NCBI RefSeq assembly: GCF_026339735.1
Contig: NZ_JAPEQG010000002.1
Coordinates: 496,001 to 560,000, forward strand
Length of the DNA: 64,000 bases
Origin: Streptomyces sp. NBC_01669
Lineage (GTDB): Bacteria; Actinomycetota; Actinomycetes; Streptomycetales; Streptomycetaceae
Direction: 5' to 3'
Part shown: in pieces, positions 22,896 to 32,130 of the stretch
Layout of the letters: every line of letters begins with the position of its first letter
How positions within the stretch are numbered: the first letter of the stretch is position 1
Notes under the pieces: generated by a model
The model's input: only the letters and a program-made list of their open reading frames with translations
Database searches by the model: none
What the model was told of the DNA's origin: nothing
Program-made: the position numbers and the translations under genes

Positions 22896-24724
22896 GCCTG
22901 GAGGACCGGCACGCACTGGTGCTGGGCGCGAGCGGCTTCATCGGCCGCCACCTGGTGCTCGCGCTCGGCCAGGCCGGCGTTCGAGTGAGTACGGCCAGCC
23001 GGAGCCATGAGTCCTACCAGCGGCTGGCCCGATGGCTGGCTGGGCGCGGGCACGACCAGGTCCCGGCAGACCTCCGGGTCGATTTCACCAAGGCGCCGAT
23101 GATCGAGGGCGAGTGCGACGACATCACCGAGATCTACAACTGCGCCGGTGCCTACCGGTTCGGGATGTCGGTGGACGAGGCCCGCAGTGCCAATGTTGAC
23201 AGCGTCCGCGCGGTCGTCGCGTTCGCGGCACGACTGCCGAACCTTCGCCGCCTGGTTCAGGTCTCCGGGTACCGCGTGGGCGGGCAGGACCCCGACCCGT
23301 GGAGCGAAGAGTACCGACGTGAAACCTACCGGGCGCTGGGCGCCTACGAGGCGTCCCGGGTCGAGGCGGACGCCGTTTTCCAGGGCGTGGCAGCGCAGTT
23401 GGGCGTTCCCTGGTCCATCGTCAATCCGGCCAGCGTCATCGGTGACAGCGCCACCGGGGAGTCCGACCAGTACCTCGGGCTCGCCTCCAACGTGAAAGAC
23501 CTCTGGCAGGGCTCACTTCCCGCGCTACCGGGCAATGGGCAGACGTTCGTCCCCGTGGTCGCGGCCGACTACCTCGCCCGGTTCATGACCCTGCTGCCGA
23601 TGGACGCGGCCACCCAGCGCACCGCGTACTGGCCGCTGGATGACGACACGCCCGCGCTGCCCGACCTGCTCACGCTCATAGCGGAGCACTACGGCGTCAA
23701 GGCACCCCGGACACGGGTACCGGTGCCCCTGCTCAAGCGGCTTCCCCGCTGGCTCACCAAGGCCGATCCGGAGACCCTGACGTTCCTGTCGACCGACCGC
23801 TACCCGACCGATTCGGCCCATGCCTTCGCCGCCCGGCACCGGCTGACCATGCCGGACACCGCCACGACGATCCGCCGCTGGGCCGACCACCTGGCAGCCC
23901 ATCGCTTCGGCGACGCCCCCGCAGGTGACAGACGGTTCACCAAGCCGGGCGGAATACGGACGTTCGAACTGGGCGAGGCGGGCGCACCCACGGTGGTGTT
24001 GCCCGGCCTGCCGGTCAACGCCGACACCTGGGCGCCGGTCGTCGCAGCGGTCGGGCACGCCCGCGCCGTCGACCTGCCCGGCCTGGGCATGAGCACCGGG
24101 CGCCGTGACGACTGGCCGTCCTGGCTGACCGCACTGGTGACCGAAACCGGTGCCCGTCACCTGGTGGGCCACTCCATCGGCGCCGCGGCCGCCGTCGAGG
24201 CCGCGACCGCCCACCCCTACGCGGTGGATCAACTCACGCTCGTATCACCGTTCTTCCTGCAGGCGCACCCGCCCCGCACCGCCAAGTGGACGCCCCTGAC
24301 CCGCCGGCACCTGAGCCGGACAACTCCCACGGCACTGGCCGAGCGACTGACCAGCGCCACGGGCCACGCGACCGCGCTCCAATCGGCTGTCGCGGATCTT
24401 CGCCGCGGCACCATCGCGGCCACCACCGCCCGGCTCCTGTCCGCCACCGCGAACCCGCAGTGGCGCGCAGACCTCCGGGCCAAGCTGCAGCACTACCCAG
24501 GGCGCGTCCACATCGTCATGGGCTCCCACGATCCGCTCACCGTTGAGGGAAAGTCCCTGCTGGACACCCTCCCGCACGCCGCCGTGACAGTGATTGCCGG
24601 CGCGGGGCACCATCCCCAGCTGACACACCCAGAAGACGTCGCTCAGGCCATCGGTGAGCAGACCGCCTCCCCCGGCCCGCAGGGAGAAGGTGGCGTCAGG
24701 GCGGTACACGAACGTCCGCGGTGA
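22892..24724 (+). CDS. Fusion of an NAD-dependent epimerase/SDR and an alpha/beta hydrolase
   Basis: The 610-residue protein joins two enzymes. Residues 1-340 are an extended SDR: LVLGASGFIGRHL for NAD(P), a catalytic tyrosine probably in GAYEASRVEAD (YxxxR instead of YxxxK), and VNPASVIGDS. Residues 355-590 are an alpha/beta hydrolase: TVVLPGLPVNADTW, nucleophile GHSIGAAAA, acid in MGSHDPLT, and histidine in AGAGHHPQLTHP. A reduction or oxidation and an ester or lactone hydrolysis could act in sequence on one substrate. It is the only other gene of the TetR operon, so it is presumably induced by its substrate. The last 25 residues look unstructured. Confidence 0.88.
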   Translation: MSLEDRHALVLGASGFIGRHLVLALGQAGVRVSTASRSHESYQRLARWLAGRGHDQVPADLRVDFTKAPMIEGECDDITEIYNCAGAYRFGMSVDEARSANVDSVRAVVAFAARLPNLRRLVQVSGYRVGGQDPDPWSEEYRRETYRALGAYEASRVEADAVFQGVAAQLGVPWSIVNPASVIGDSATGESDQYLGLASNVKDLWQGSLPALPGNGQTFVPVVAADYLARFMTLLPMDAATQRTAYWPLDDDTPALPDLLTLIAEHYGVKAPRTRVPVPLLKRLPRWLTKADPETLTFLSTDRYPTDSAHAFAARHRLTMPDTATTIRRWADHLAAHRFGDAPAGDRRFTKPGGIRTFELGEAGAPTVVLPGLPVNADTWAPVVAAVGHARAVDLPGLGMSTGRRDDWPSWLTALVTETGARHLVGHSIGAAAAVEAATAHPYAVDQLTLVSPFFLQAHPPRTAKWTPLTRRHLSRTTPTALAERLTSATGHATALQSAVADLRRGTIAATTARLLSATANPQWRADLRAKLQHYPGRVHIVMGSHDPLTVEGKSLLDTLPHAAVTVIAGAGHHPQLTHPEDVAQAIGEQTASPGPQGEGGVRAVHERPR

Positions 24725-24929
24725 CGAGGGCTGTGTGTCGGGGACTGCCATCTGCGATCACAGGGCGTGTCTGCCGTGGAGGCGTACGTCCGCGTACAGC
24801 CTCGTCCCGCAATGGCGTCCATGACCTCCTGCATCTTCACGTCGCCCCGGACGAGGCGGCGGGCAGCGGTGGTGACGGCGAACTCGTGCCCGGCCGGGGG
24901 CGAAGCGGCAACGTGGCCGGGTTGCACGG

Positions 24930-25098
24930 GCGCCCGGTCTCGTTGAGGGCCTGGCGGGCCGGCCGGCGACCGCATCAGCACCGGATTCACCAGCACGTAC
25001 TCGCGCTGCACCGCCCACTCATACAGCCACGCCAGCGCGGCCGGGCCCCGGTTCCACCGTGCCCCGCCGACCCTGCACGGGTTCCGCGGAGACCGGGT
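24930..25098 (-). pseudogene. Possible integrase core-binding-domain fragment
   Basis: One minus frame reads RWNRGPAALAWLYEWAVQRE and YVLVNPVLMRSPAGP, like the SAM-like N-terminal domain of Streptomyces integrases. The rest of the frame is not homologous. It abuts an IS481 remnant. Apart from this, 24725-25101 holds nothing I can identify. Confidence 0.35.
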
Positions 25099-25101
25099 CC
25101 G

Positions 25102-25767
25102 CCAGTCCTGACCCGCTACCACCTGGCCCGCCTGACCCACCTGGACCGTGCCACCGGCCGCGTCATACGCCGCTACGAACGCAACCGGCCCGGCGAACTC
25201 GTACACGTCGACATCAAAAGCTCGGCAACGTCCCCGACGGCGGCGGACACAAAGCCCTCGGGCGCCAGGCGGGCCGCAAGACCCGCTCCGGCGCCGGCTA
25301 CAGCTACCTCCACAACGCCGTCGACGACCACTCCCGCCTCACCTACAGCGAGATCCTCGCCGACGAGAAGAAAGAGACCGCCGTCGCCTTCTGGCAGCGG
25401 GCCCACGCCTTCTTCACCCAGGCCGGGATCACCGTCGAACGCGTCCTGACCGACAACGGCTCCTGCTACAAGAGTCACCTGTGGCGCAACTCCCTCACCG
25501 CTCAGGGCATTTCACACAAGCGGACTCACCCCTACCGGCCCCAGACCAACGGGAAGGTCGAGAGGTCCAATCGCACCCTCCTGGACGAATGGGCCTACGC
25601 GCGGCCCTACCGGACCGAGGCCGACAGACGTGCCGCCCACCCGGCCTGGCTGCACACCTATCAATCACCACCGCGGACACACCGCGCTCAAGGGTCAACC
25701 ACCCGCCATCCGCGTCCCCAACCTCAAGGGTCAGTACACCAGGCGTCGCCGGCCCAGCACCGTGTAG
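25102..25767 (+). pseudogene. IS481-family transposase, 5' truncated with two frameshifts
   Basis: Segment one reads RYHLARLTHLDRATGRVIRR and ELVHVDIK (first Asp). After a frameshift near 25220 segment two reads KLGNVPDGGGHKALGRQAGR, YLHNAVDDHSRLTYSEILAD, VLTDNGSCYKS (second Asp) and NGKVERSNRTLLDEW (Glu). After an extra base near 25662 segment three reads NHHRGHTALKGQPPAIRVPN and ends at TAG 25767. All catalytic residues survive, but the gene is broken and lacks its helix-turn-helix start. Confidence 0.85.
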
Positions 25768-26023
25768 CTGCCCGCGATCGCGGGCAGCGCCCACAGCAGG
25801 ACCGTCGAGGCGGCTTCCCATTTCTCTGCGGAAGGAGCCGCGCGGCGTTCGTCAAGATGGCGCCTTCCCTGCATCACTGTGGGTGATCTCCGTGTTGCGC
25901 AAGCCTGGTAGTGATCTTCGGTGGCATCCCGGTGGCATGCTCGCTCCGGCAGGCCGAGGGGCCGGCGGTGTGCGGGAGGCTGTTGTGATCTGGGAGCAGG
26001 GCGGCCGTGCCCGGGTACGGGGC

Positions 26024-26881
26024 ATGGGCCGAAGCGGCCGGGGCGGTGCCTTGAGTGCACCGGTGGCCGTGGGCACCCTCGGTGCCCTTGTCCTTGGAGG
26101 GTGTGCGGGGGGTGGCGGGTCCTCGCATCCGTCGCCGTCGGCGAGTGTCGTGGGCAAGGCCACGCTGTTCCCCTCCGATTCCGGGGGCGGTGGCGGCCAG
26201 GGTGGCGGTTCCGGGATCGGGTTCCCGACCGTGAAGGTGGGTGAGTCCGCGGACACGGCCGTCGAAATGAAGAACAACGAGCAACGTGCCTGGGAGCACG
26301 ACAAGCCGACGGTCGCCGGGGATGGTGCGGACGAAGGGGACGGTGTCCAGGGGGCCAAGGCCGACGGAACCGGTACTGCGGCGGAGGCCACCGGCGACGG
26401 ACACAACGTGTACCTGATCGTCGAGGACCACTGCGGGAACGATCCGATCCCGCCGGGGCAGTCCTGCACCTTCAAGATCCGCTTCATCCGGGGGTCGACC
26501 GACGCGCCTCCGGCCGTACTGCTGGAGATCGACTCACCGACGTGGCCGATCCGGGCGGTGGTGACCGCCGCCAGTGAGCCGGGGGTCACCCCCAACACCG
26601 TCCCGTCGGGCCTTGAGACATCGGGCCCGGCTGTTTCCCCGGGGACCACAGGGCCGTCTCCCACAGGGAGTCCGACCGGTCCCGGCGAGTCCCCTGTAGA
26701 GACATCGGGCCCGGCTGTTTCCCCGGGGACCACAGGGCCGACGGGTCCCGGCAAGTCCCCTGTGCCCCAGCCGCCGAGCGAGCCGCCGCAGAACACCGCT
26801 TCTGCCACTCCCGGAACTGAGCGCGGCGGCGGCGTAACGCCGCCTCCACAGCCGGCGACGCCTGGCGCCCCTGCGACCTGA
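26024..26881 (+). CDS. Secreted lipoprotein with Pro/Thr/Ser-rich repeat tail
   Basis: ATG 26024 gives a classic lipoprotein signal: MGRSGRGGALSAPVAVGTLG then ALVLGGCAG, with the lipobox cysteine at residue 27. Residues 55-185 look like an Ig-like adhesion or ASH-type domain (FPTVKVGESADTAVEMKNNE, DHCGNDPIPPGQSCTFKIRF). The last 100 residues are low-complexity Pro, Thr, Ser, Gly with a duplicated SGPAVSPGTTGP unit, a probable cell-wall-spanning linker. It would be anchored outside the membrane. The open frame extends upstream without a signal peptide. It converges with a membrane-protein gene 41 bases downstream; no function is assigned. Confidence 0.78.
   Translation: MGRSGRGGALSAPVAVGTLGALVLGGCAGGGGSSHPSPSASVVGKATLFPSDSGGGGGQGGGSGIGFPTVKVGESADTAVEMKNNEQRAWEHDKPTVAGDGADEGDGVQGAKADGTGTAAEATGDGHNVYLIVEDHCGNDPIPPGQSCTFKIRFIRGSTDAPPAVLLEIDSPTWPIRAVVTAASEPGVTPNTVPSGLETSGPAVSPGTTGPSPTGSPTGPGESPVETSGPAVSPGTTGPTGPGKSPVPQPPSEPPQNTASATPGTERGGGVTPPPQPATPGAPAT
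26615..26740 (+). repeat. Two exact 42-bp direct repeats in the lipoprotein tail
   Basis: Identical 42-bp copies at 26615-26656 and 26699-26740 encode ETSGPAVSPGTTGP twice. They are separated by 42 bp encoding SPTGSPTGPGESPV. Exact identity suggests a recent duplication or gene conversion. Confidence 0.85.
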
Positions 26882-26922
26882 CGGCCCGTAAGCTGCCCGG
26901 CGTACCGGGGGCGCGGGTGAGG

Positions 26923-27846
26923 TCAGGATGCTCCTGTTCCCCAGTACTCGCCGCGTACCTGCACCCGGATCGACGCGTCGTCCATGAGGATCATGGTGAC
27001 ATCTCCCCACTGCGGGTCCCGGTCGCCAGGGATGAGGTAGTAGTGCGTCTTGGAGTGGGCCAGTACCCGGTAGCCCTCACAGCGGTAGCGGAACGGCTGG
27101 TGTTGCCTCCCTTCGTCCACGCAGCGGATCGCCGCGCTGGCCGGCTCGACCGGCTCCCGCGCGTGAACCAGGACCGCCGGCAGGTCGCTGAAGTGGCGCT
27201 GCGCCTCGGCGGCGGCCGACGACTCCCCCACACCCCGGGCGTAGCGGGCCACGTCGAAGAACAGGACCATGGCGAGAACGGCGACCATGAAGCCCTCGGC
27301 CAGGCGCCACGGCCCTTCTTCCTGGCCGCCGGACCGGTGGTAGAGGCGGAGCGCCAGCATCATCAGTACCGCCCCGATGGCCACAAAGAGTGTGGGTACG
27401 AGGTCTCTCGGCCATCCGGACCTCAGCCGGCTCAGCACCAGATCCGACCACCACGGCGGTTCGAGGAACACCGGGAAACCGAGGAGCAGCAGAGCCACGC
27501 CCACGGCCGCGGCCGACCGGCAGACAAGGGTCCGCAGTTGTGTGTGGCGGGGACGGGCCAGTTCGCGCTCGGCCCACCGGAAGGCGAAGAAGACGAGGAC
27601 TCCGAGGGTCAGCAGGACCCAGACCGGGAGGAAGAGCGCCTGGGGGCTGCCGAGCAGGTAGTCCTGGATCGAGTAGTCCAGTTGGTTCACCCGGATGCCG
27701 AAGTAGGTGAAGTAGGCGTTCCAGTAGGTGGCTCCGAAGTAGTACAAGAGGCCCAGAACAGCGGTTCCGGGCGTCACCACATAGGCGGCCTTCTCCACGA
27801 AGGACTTGCTCTTCGGCTTCTCCTCGGTCACCTGCTGCCGTCCCAT
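26923..27846 (-). CDS. Membrane protein of unknown function
   Basis: The 307-residue protein starts at ATG 27846 (a GTG one codon upstream is possible). Four hydrophobic segments are evident: YVVTPGTAVLGLLYYFGATY, LFLPVWVLLTLGVLVFFAF, SAAAVGVALLLLGFPVFL, and a pair around TLFVAIGAVLMMLALRLY and FMVAVLAMVLFFDVARY. A soluble C-terminal domain of about 95 residues follows (IRCVDEGRQHQPFRYRCEGY, THYYLIPGDRD). Similar layouts occur in uncharacterised actinobacterial proteins. It converges with the lipoprotein gene. No function is inferred. Confidence 0.75.
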   Translation of the reverse strand: MGRQQVTEEKPKSKSFVEKAAYVVTPGTAVLGLLYYFGATYWNAYFTYFGIRVNQLDYSIQDYLLGSPQALFLPVWVLLTLGVLVFFAFRWAERELARPRHTQLRTLVCRSAAAVGVALLLLGFPVFLEPPWWSDLVLSRLRSGWPRDLVPTLFVAIGAVLMMLALRLYHRSGGQEEGPWRLAEGFMVAVLAMVLFFDVARYARGVGESSAAAEAQRHFSDLPAVLVHAREPVEPASAAIRCVDEGRQHQPFRYRCEGYRVLAHSKTHYYLIPGDRDPQWGDVTMILMDDASIRVQVRGEYWGTGAS

Positions 27847-28155
27847 CACTCTTCAGATGAAACAGGAATTATCCGGTTATTCGATCTCCATCCGGTGATC
27901 CGAACATAACCCGCATCGTCACCGAACGCAGATCGGGAACCGTTCTGAAGCCAGGCGTGCCCTGTTACGTGGAAGTTGGGGCTTTGCGTAGCCGGCATCT
28001 GCTTGAGGATTTCGCGGGGCGGCGGTTGGTGGACCCGCTCGGGTCGAGAAACCGGCAGTAAGCGTCCCGGTCTCGCGCGGAGGATGAGACACGGCGGGCG
28101 CGAAGGAACTGGGACATCGAGGTCTCCCGCAGCAGTCCGATCGCCCTACCGGCGC

Positions 28156-28800
28156 TCAGATGGCGAAGCGACTGCCGATCGACCGGACGGCGCCGGCGTG
28201 GGAGAGGTACTCCCCGATGCTGTGGACCCGGTCCCGGGCGTTGACGGCGGCGAGGTCGGTCGGGTTGTCCGCCCAGTCGTCGGCCAGCGGGCATCCGACG
28301 ACCACCGCGTCGGTCGGGCACCATGCGTTGAGCCAGTCCGCCACCTTCTCCGGGCTTATGGGCCCCCCGGACAGCAGCCGACGGTACACGCTGTCCATGC
28401 CGAGAGGACTGCCCGCCGTGATCAGGTGGACGACCTCCACACCGGGAGGCAGCCGCGTGAGGAGGTCCATGCCGACGCCGTGCCCAGGCTGTGGCTGACG
28501 AGGACCGTCTCGCCCGCGTCCGGCACGGTCTCGAGCACGCGCAGCCCAGGGCCTCCTCACGGATCCGCTGGTCGTCGCGGTACGCCGTCACGTCGCGGAA
28601 GACGAGGGTCATGGTCCACGCGTCGAGATCGCTCCTGGCGGCCAGCCAGCCCAGACACCGCCACACGGCGCCCACCGCGGGGTCCAGGCTCAGTCCCTCG
28701 GCGGTCTGCTGCGTCTCGGACGGCAGGTACCACTTGGCGGCCGCCTCGCCGATGATCTCCTCGTACACCGCGCGAGTGGTGGGAGAGTCGGGTACGACGG
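28156..28800 (-). pseudogene. Alpha/beta-hydrolase-like gene with two frameshifts, 5' end lost
   Basis: In order the frames read TTRAVYEEIIGEAAAKWYLP, DAWTMTLVFRDVTAYRDDQR, then after a shift VLETVPDAGETVLVSHSLGT (nucleophile SHSLG), and after a second shift VGMDLLTRLPPGVEVVHLIT, AGSPLGMDSVYRRLLSGGPI and ADDWADNPTDLAAVNARDRV. This architecture occurs in large bacterial hydrolases, some linked to signalling or conflict proteins. The 5' side is fused to an IS3 orfB fragment. It is clearly inactive. The 27850-28155 stretch beyond it shows no gene. Confidence 0.75.
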
Positions 28801-29205
28801 CCCGTCGGCACCTCGGTGGCTCGCCGCACCACTTGGTGTTGAGCGCGTCCGCGCCGAAGTCGCGCATCAGCAGGTCCGGGACGCAAGGCGCGGTCTTGTC
28901 CGCGATCGTGGTGCGCTTCTTGCGCCGCAGGTGCCGGCCGACGATGTGGTTGACGCGAGTCAGCCGGACCACACGCTTGCGGTTGATCTTCCGCCCGCGC
29001 GATCGGAGTTCGGCATGCACGGGGGGCACCGTAGGCGCCGTGGTGTTCGGCGTGGATGGCGCGGATCTCCACGACCGCCCGCTCTTCGGCCGCCTGGTGC
29101 TCGGCGCTGGCCGGGGCAGTCGCCCGGTACCGGTAGAAGCCGGAGCGGGACACACCAAGGACCCGGAACAGCCGCTGGACGCCGAAGTCGGAGCAGTTGT
29201 CGGAG
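28801..29205 (-). pseudogene. IS3-family orfB fragment
   Basis: Frames with one or more shifts read SDNCSDFGVQRLFRVLGVSR, SGFYRYRATAPASAEHQAAE, RAVVEIRAIHAEHHGAYGAP, RKINRKRVVRLTRVNHIVGR and DFGADALNTKWCG. This is the N-terminal half of an IS3 orfB (HTH_21 and the start of the integrase core). It is cut on one side by the hydrolase remnant and on the other by a second transposase. Confidence 0.8.
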
Positions 29206-29785
29206 AGGAAGGCCCAGCAATGGAAGAAGTCCGCGGCAAGGATCCCCTGAGCCTGCGCCGTGAGGAAGCCGCGCCAAGTGGAGCCGGAGCGACGCGGGGC
29301 CGGGTCGATGCCTGCTGCGTGCAGCATCTCCCAGACCGTGGAGGTCGCGAGGGGGTGCCCGAGCCGGGCCGGTTCGCCCTGGATACGGCGGTGGCCCCAG
29401 CGGGGGACTTTCATCAGCCAGGCGCAGCACGAGACTCTTGAGCGCGGCCGCCGTCGGCGGCCGTCCGATGCGGGAGCTGCGGGAGCTGCGGGCAAAGTAG
29501 TCCCACTTCCTGGCGATCAGTTTGCGGTGCCAGGCCAGCAAGTACCGGGAGTAGCGGAAAAGACGGCAGCCCAGCGGCCACGCGGTAGCAGCGAGGTCAG
29601 GGCGGCGAGCCAGAATCGGTCGGCCGGCTCATAGCGCACCCTGCACCTCACATGCCTGCGCAGGATGGCGTCCTCGTGCCGCAGCACCAGCAGTTCGGCG
29701 TCCTTGGCGGTGTCCCGGCGCAGTAGAACCGCGGGGACGGACAACAGCGCACGGGCGGTGCGATAGAGCAGGGACACGATCATCA
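29206..29785 (-). pseudogene. Integrase-core transposase fragment (N-terminal half, frameshifted)
   Basis: Starting near 29780 the frames read IVSLLYRTARALLSVPAVLL, DAELLVLRHEDAILRRHVRC, WHRKLIARKWDYFARSSRSS and, after a shift, WGHRRIQGEPARLGHPLATS and GFLTAQAQGILAADFFHC. This is the widespread Streptomyces integrase-core transposase; its catalytic half is missing, replaced by IS3 sequence. At least two frameshifts confirm decay. Bases 29808-29963 contain nothing identifiable. Confidence 0.8.
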
Positions 29786-29963
29786 CGGCAGCAATACAAG
29801 TCCCCACCGACGAGCCGGGAGGCGGGCGCTGACCAGCAGCGATGACTTTACGAGCCCCACACGTTCAGGATCGTGCTCGCCGACGCCCAACGGCTGCTGC
29901 ATCACGGTCATGACGCCTTGTCGCAAGGGGCCGACCTCGATCATCGCCCGGCAGTCCGGCGGA

Positions 29964-30512
29964 TCAGTCGACAGCGGCCAGCGCTGCGCGGGCCGCGGCG
30001 AGGATCTCCTCCGAGATGGGCGTGCCCTGGGTGGCCCTCGACAGGATCAGCGCCCCGACCATCAGGCTCAGCCTGCTCAGGCCGTCGTTCTCGTCGGTGG
30101 CAAGGTGCTGCGCGAACTCGGCCGCCCCCTTGCTGAACCTGTCCCTGGCAGCGGGACCGCCTTGCCCCCTCGCAATGTCGACGGCGAGCGCGGCCACCGG
30201 GCAGCCCTCTGCGGTGTCATCGCGGTGCTCGGCGGACAGATAGGCGTCGATCAGCTCGTGTGGTGACGCATCCAACGGGACGTGGTGGCGGTCCGTGCCA
30301 TGAACGACCGCGTCGAATGCCTGGGCGGTGGCCTCGTCGAAGAGCGCCTCCTTGGACGCGAACTGCTTGTAGAACGCGCCGTGCGTAAGTCCGGAGGCCT
30401 TCATCAGGTCGGCGACGCTGACCTGGGCGCCCTGCTCCCGGAAGAGCCGCGCTGCGGTTTCCACCACACGCTGCCGGTTCTCCCGCGCCTGCGCCTGTGA
30501 CACGCGGCCCAT
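29964..30512 (-). CDS. TetR/AcrR family regulator
   Basis: ATG 30512 follows GGGAGG and starts MGRVSQAQARENRQRVVETA. The HTH is VSVADLMKASGLTHGAFYKQ and FASKEALFDEA. The ligand domain has GCPVAALAVDIARG, typical of the group that controls short-chain dehydrogenases. The 182-residue protein is complete. It is divergent from an SDR gene across 113 bases that contain two 20-bp operators, so it most likely represses both. Confidence 0.92.
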   Translation of the reverse strand: MGRVSQAQARENRQRVVETAARLFREQGAQVSVADLMKASGLTHGAFYKQFASKEALFDEATAQAFDAVVHGTDRHHVPLDASPHELIDAYLSAEHRDDTAEGCPVAALAVDIARGQGGPAARDRFSKGAAEFAQHLATDENDGLSRLSLMVGALILSRATQGTPISEEILAAARAALAAVD

Positions 30513-30526
30513 GCCCACCTCCCACT

Positions 30527-30581
30527 TAGATGCGATTTGACATCTATCGTACGCGCCCATATAGATTTGGTTCGTAATCTA
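30527..30581. promoter_or_regulatory. Two 6-8-6 inverted repeats between TetR and SDR genes
   Basis: TAGATG-N8-CATCTA at 30527-30546 and TAGATT-N8-AATCTA at 30562-30581 share the same half-site and spacing. Each is 20 bp and centres are 35 bp apart, suiting one TetR dimer per divergent promoter. Confidence 0.78.
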
Positions 30582-30625
30582 ATTGCGGGGCGGGTCTTCC
30601 GGCCCCGCGGCGAAAGGGAACGATC

Positions 30626-31312
30626 ATGGAACTCAAGGGTGCGACCGCCGTGGTGACGGGCGCCAACCGCGGACTGGGGCGCCACCTCGCCGAGCAGCTG
30701 GTCCGGCGCGGGGCGAAGGTGTATGCGGCGGCACGCCGGCCGGAGAGTGTGGACCTGGAGGGCGTCACGCCGCTCCGCCTCGACGTGACGGACGAGGCAT
30801 CGGTCCGCGAGGCGGCCCGTATAGCCTCCGACGCGACGCTGCTGATCAACAACGCCGGGATCGCCCTCTACAACCCCCTGATCGCGGGCGACATGGACAC
30901 GGTGCACGCCGAGATGAACACCAACTTCTTCGGACCGCTCGCCGTGACACGCGCCTTCGCCCCGGTCATCGAGAAGAACGGCGGCGGTGCCGTCCTGAAC
31001 ATCCTCTCCGTGATCTCCTGGTGGCACCCGGCCCAGGCCGGCTCCTACGCGGCGTCCAAGGCAGCCGCCTGGGCGATGAGCGGTGCCGTCCGCGAAGAGC
31101 TCGCGCCGCGCGGCATCACTGTCTCCGCGCTGCACGTCGCCCTCATGGACACCGACATGACGGCGAACGTGCCCACCGAGGACAAGGCCGACCCTGCCGA
31201 GGTCGCGGCTCAGGCGCTGGACGGCATCGAGGCCGGCCTGCCCGAGATCCTCGCCGACGACACCACCCGGCAGGTCAAGCGCGGTCTGGCCAAGGCCCCG
31301 GCGGTCGGCTGA
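30626..31312 (+). CDS. Short-chain dehydrogenase/reductase
   Basis: The 228-residue classical SDR has TGANRGLGRHLAEQL for the cofactor, NNAGIAL, the catalytic serine in NILSVISWW and YAASK. The arginine after the first glycine motif and AARRPESV suggest NADP(H) preference. AAAGGGAA precedes ATG 30626. It is the likely target of the divergent TetR. Substrate unknown. The next gene on the strand is a truncated racemase. Confidence 0.9.
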   Translation: MELKGATAVVTGANRGLGRHLAEQLVRRGAKVYAAARRPESVDLEGVTPLRLDVTDEASVREAARIASDATLLINNAGIALYNPLIAGDMDTVHAEMNTNFFGPLAVTRAFAPVIEKNGGGAVLNILSVISWWHPAQAGSYAASKAAAWAMSGAVREELAPRGITVSALHVALMDTDMTANVPTEDKADPAEVAAQALDGIEAGLPEILADDTTRQVKRGLAKAPAVG

Positions 31313-31352
31313 CCCCGGTCTGCCGGCAGAGCCCCCGCCGCCCGCATCTACA

Positions 31353-31907
31353 CAAGGCCGCTGCGTCCAGGCCGAGGCCTGGGACGACCTGGGCAGTTAT
31401 CTGGCCGCAAAGGCACGCGCGCTGGAGGCGGGCGGCGCCGACTTCCTCGCCATCGGCAGCAACACGGGGCACGTGGTGGCCTCGGCCATCGAGGCGAGCA
31501 CCACGCTGCCGCTGCTGCACATCGCGGATGTGGTCGCCGGCGCCGCAGGCCGTCTCGGTGCGCAACGGCTCGGGCTGCTGGGTACCCGTCCGGTGATGGA
31601 GGGCCGCTACTACCACGACCGGCTCGGCAGCCACGGGTTCGAAGTCATCGCCCCCGAGGTGGCGGACCGGGAGTTCGTCCACCGGCTGATCTTTGAGGAA
31701 CTGACCCGAGGGCAGTCCACGCAGGCGTCCCGTACGGCGTTCACGGACATCATCGGGAAGCTCGACGCGGCGGGTGCCGAGGCCGTTGTCCTCGGGTGCA
31801 CGGAGTTCGGCCTGCTCGTCAAGCAGTCGGATGTTCCCGAAACACCGTTGCTCGACACCACGGGCCTTTACATCGAGGCCATCGTCAAGGAAGCACTCGC
31901 CGCATGA
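31353..31907 (+). pseudogene. Aspartate/glutamate racemase-family gene, 5' truncated
   Basis: The frame reads RCVQAEAWDDLGSYLAAKAR, then ADFLAIGSNTGHVVASAIEA, LPLLHIADVVAGAAGRLGAQ, LGLLGTRPVMEGRYYHDRLG and VVLGCTEFGLL. The second catalytic cysteine (GCTE) is present; the first position has Ser (SNTGH). About 40 N-terminal residues are missing and no start with a ribosome site fits. It is either dead or an N-terminally replaced hydantoin-racemase-like protein. Bases 31908-32130 hold nothing recognisable. Confidence 0.7.
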
Positions 31908-32130
31908 ACTGAGCCGTCGCCGCTGACCGACCCGAGCCGGAGACAATCACGCCCGGCCGGCCAGCGGCTGGAACGGCATCAGCCGGTCATGCGTAAACCG
32001 GTGAACCTTCAGCGGGAGGCCTGGGCCAGCTGCGGGTAGAGCGCCGCGACGCCCGCGGCCAGCCCGGACTGGCACCTGGCGGCTGACGCCGTCCGCGACG
32101 ATACCCAGTTCTACTGGGACACTGGCCGAC

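Noticed and set aside
24721..25449. 242-codon plus frame as a gene
   Set aside because: Only its central part matches an IS481 transposase; start and end are run-on sequence around frameshifts.
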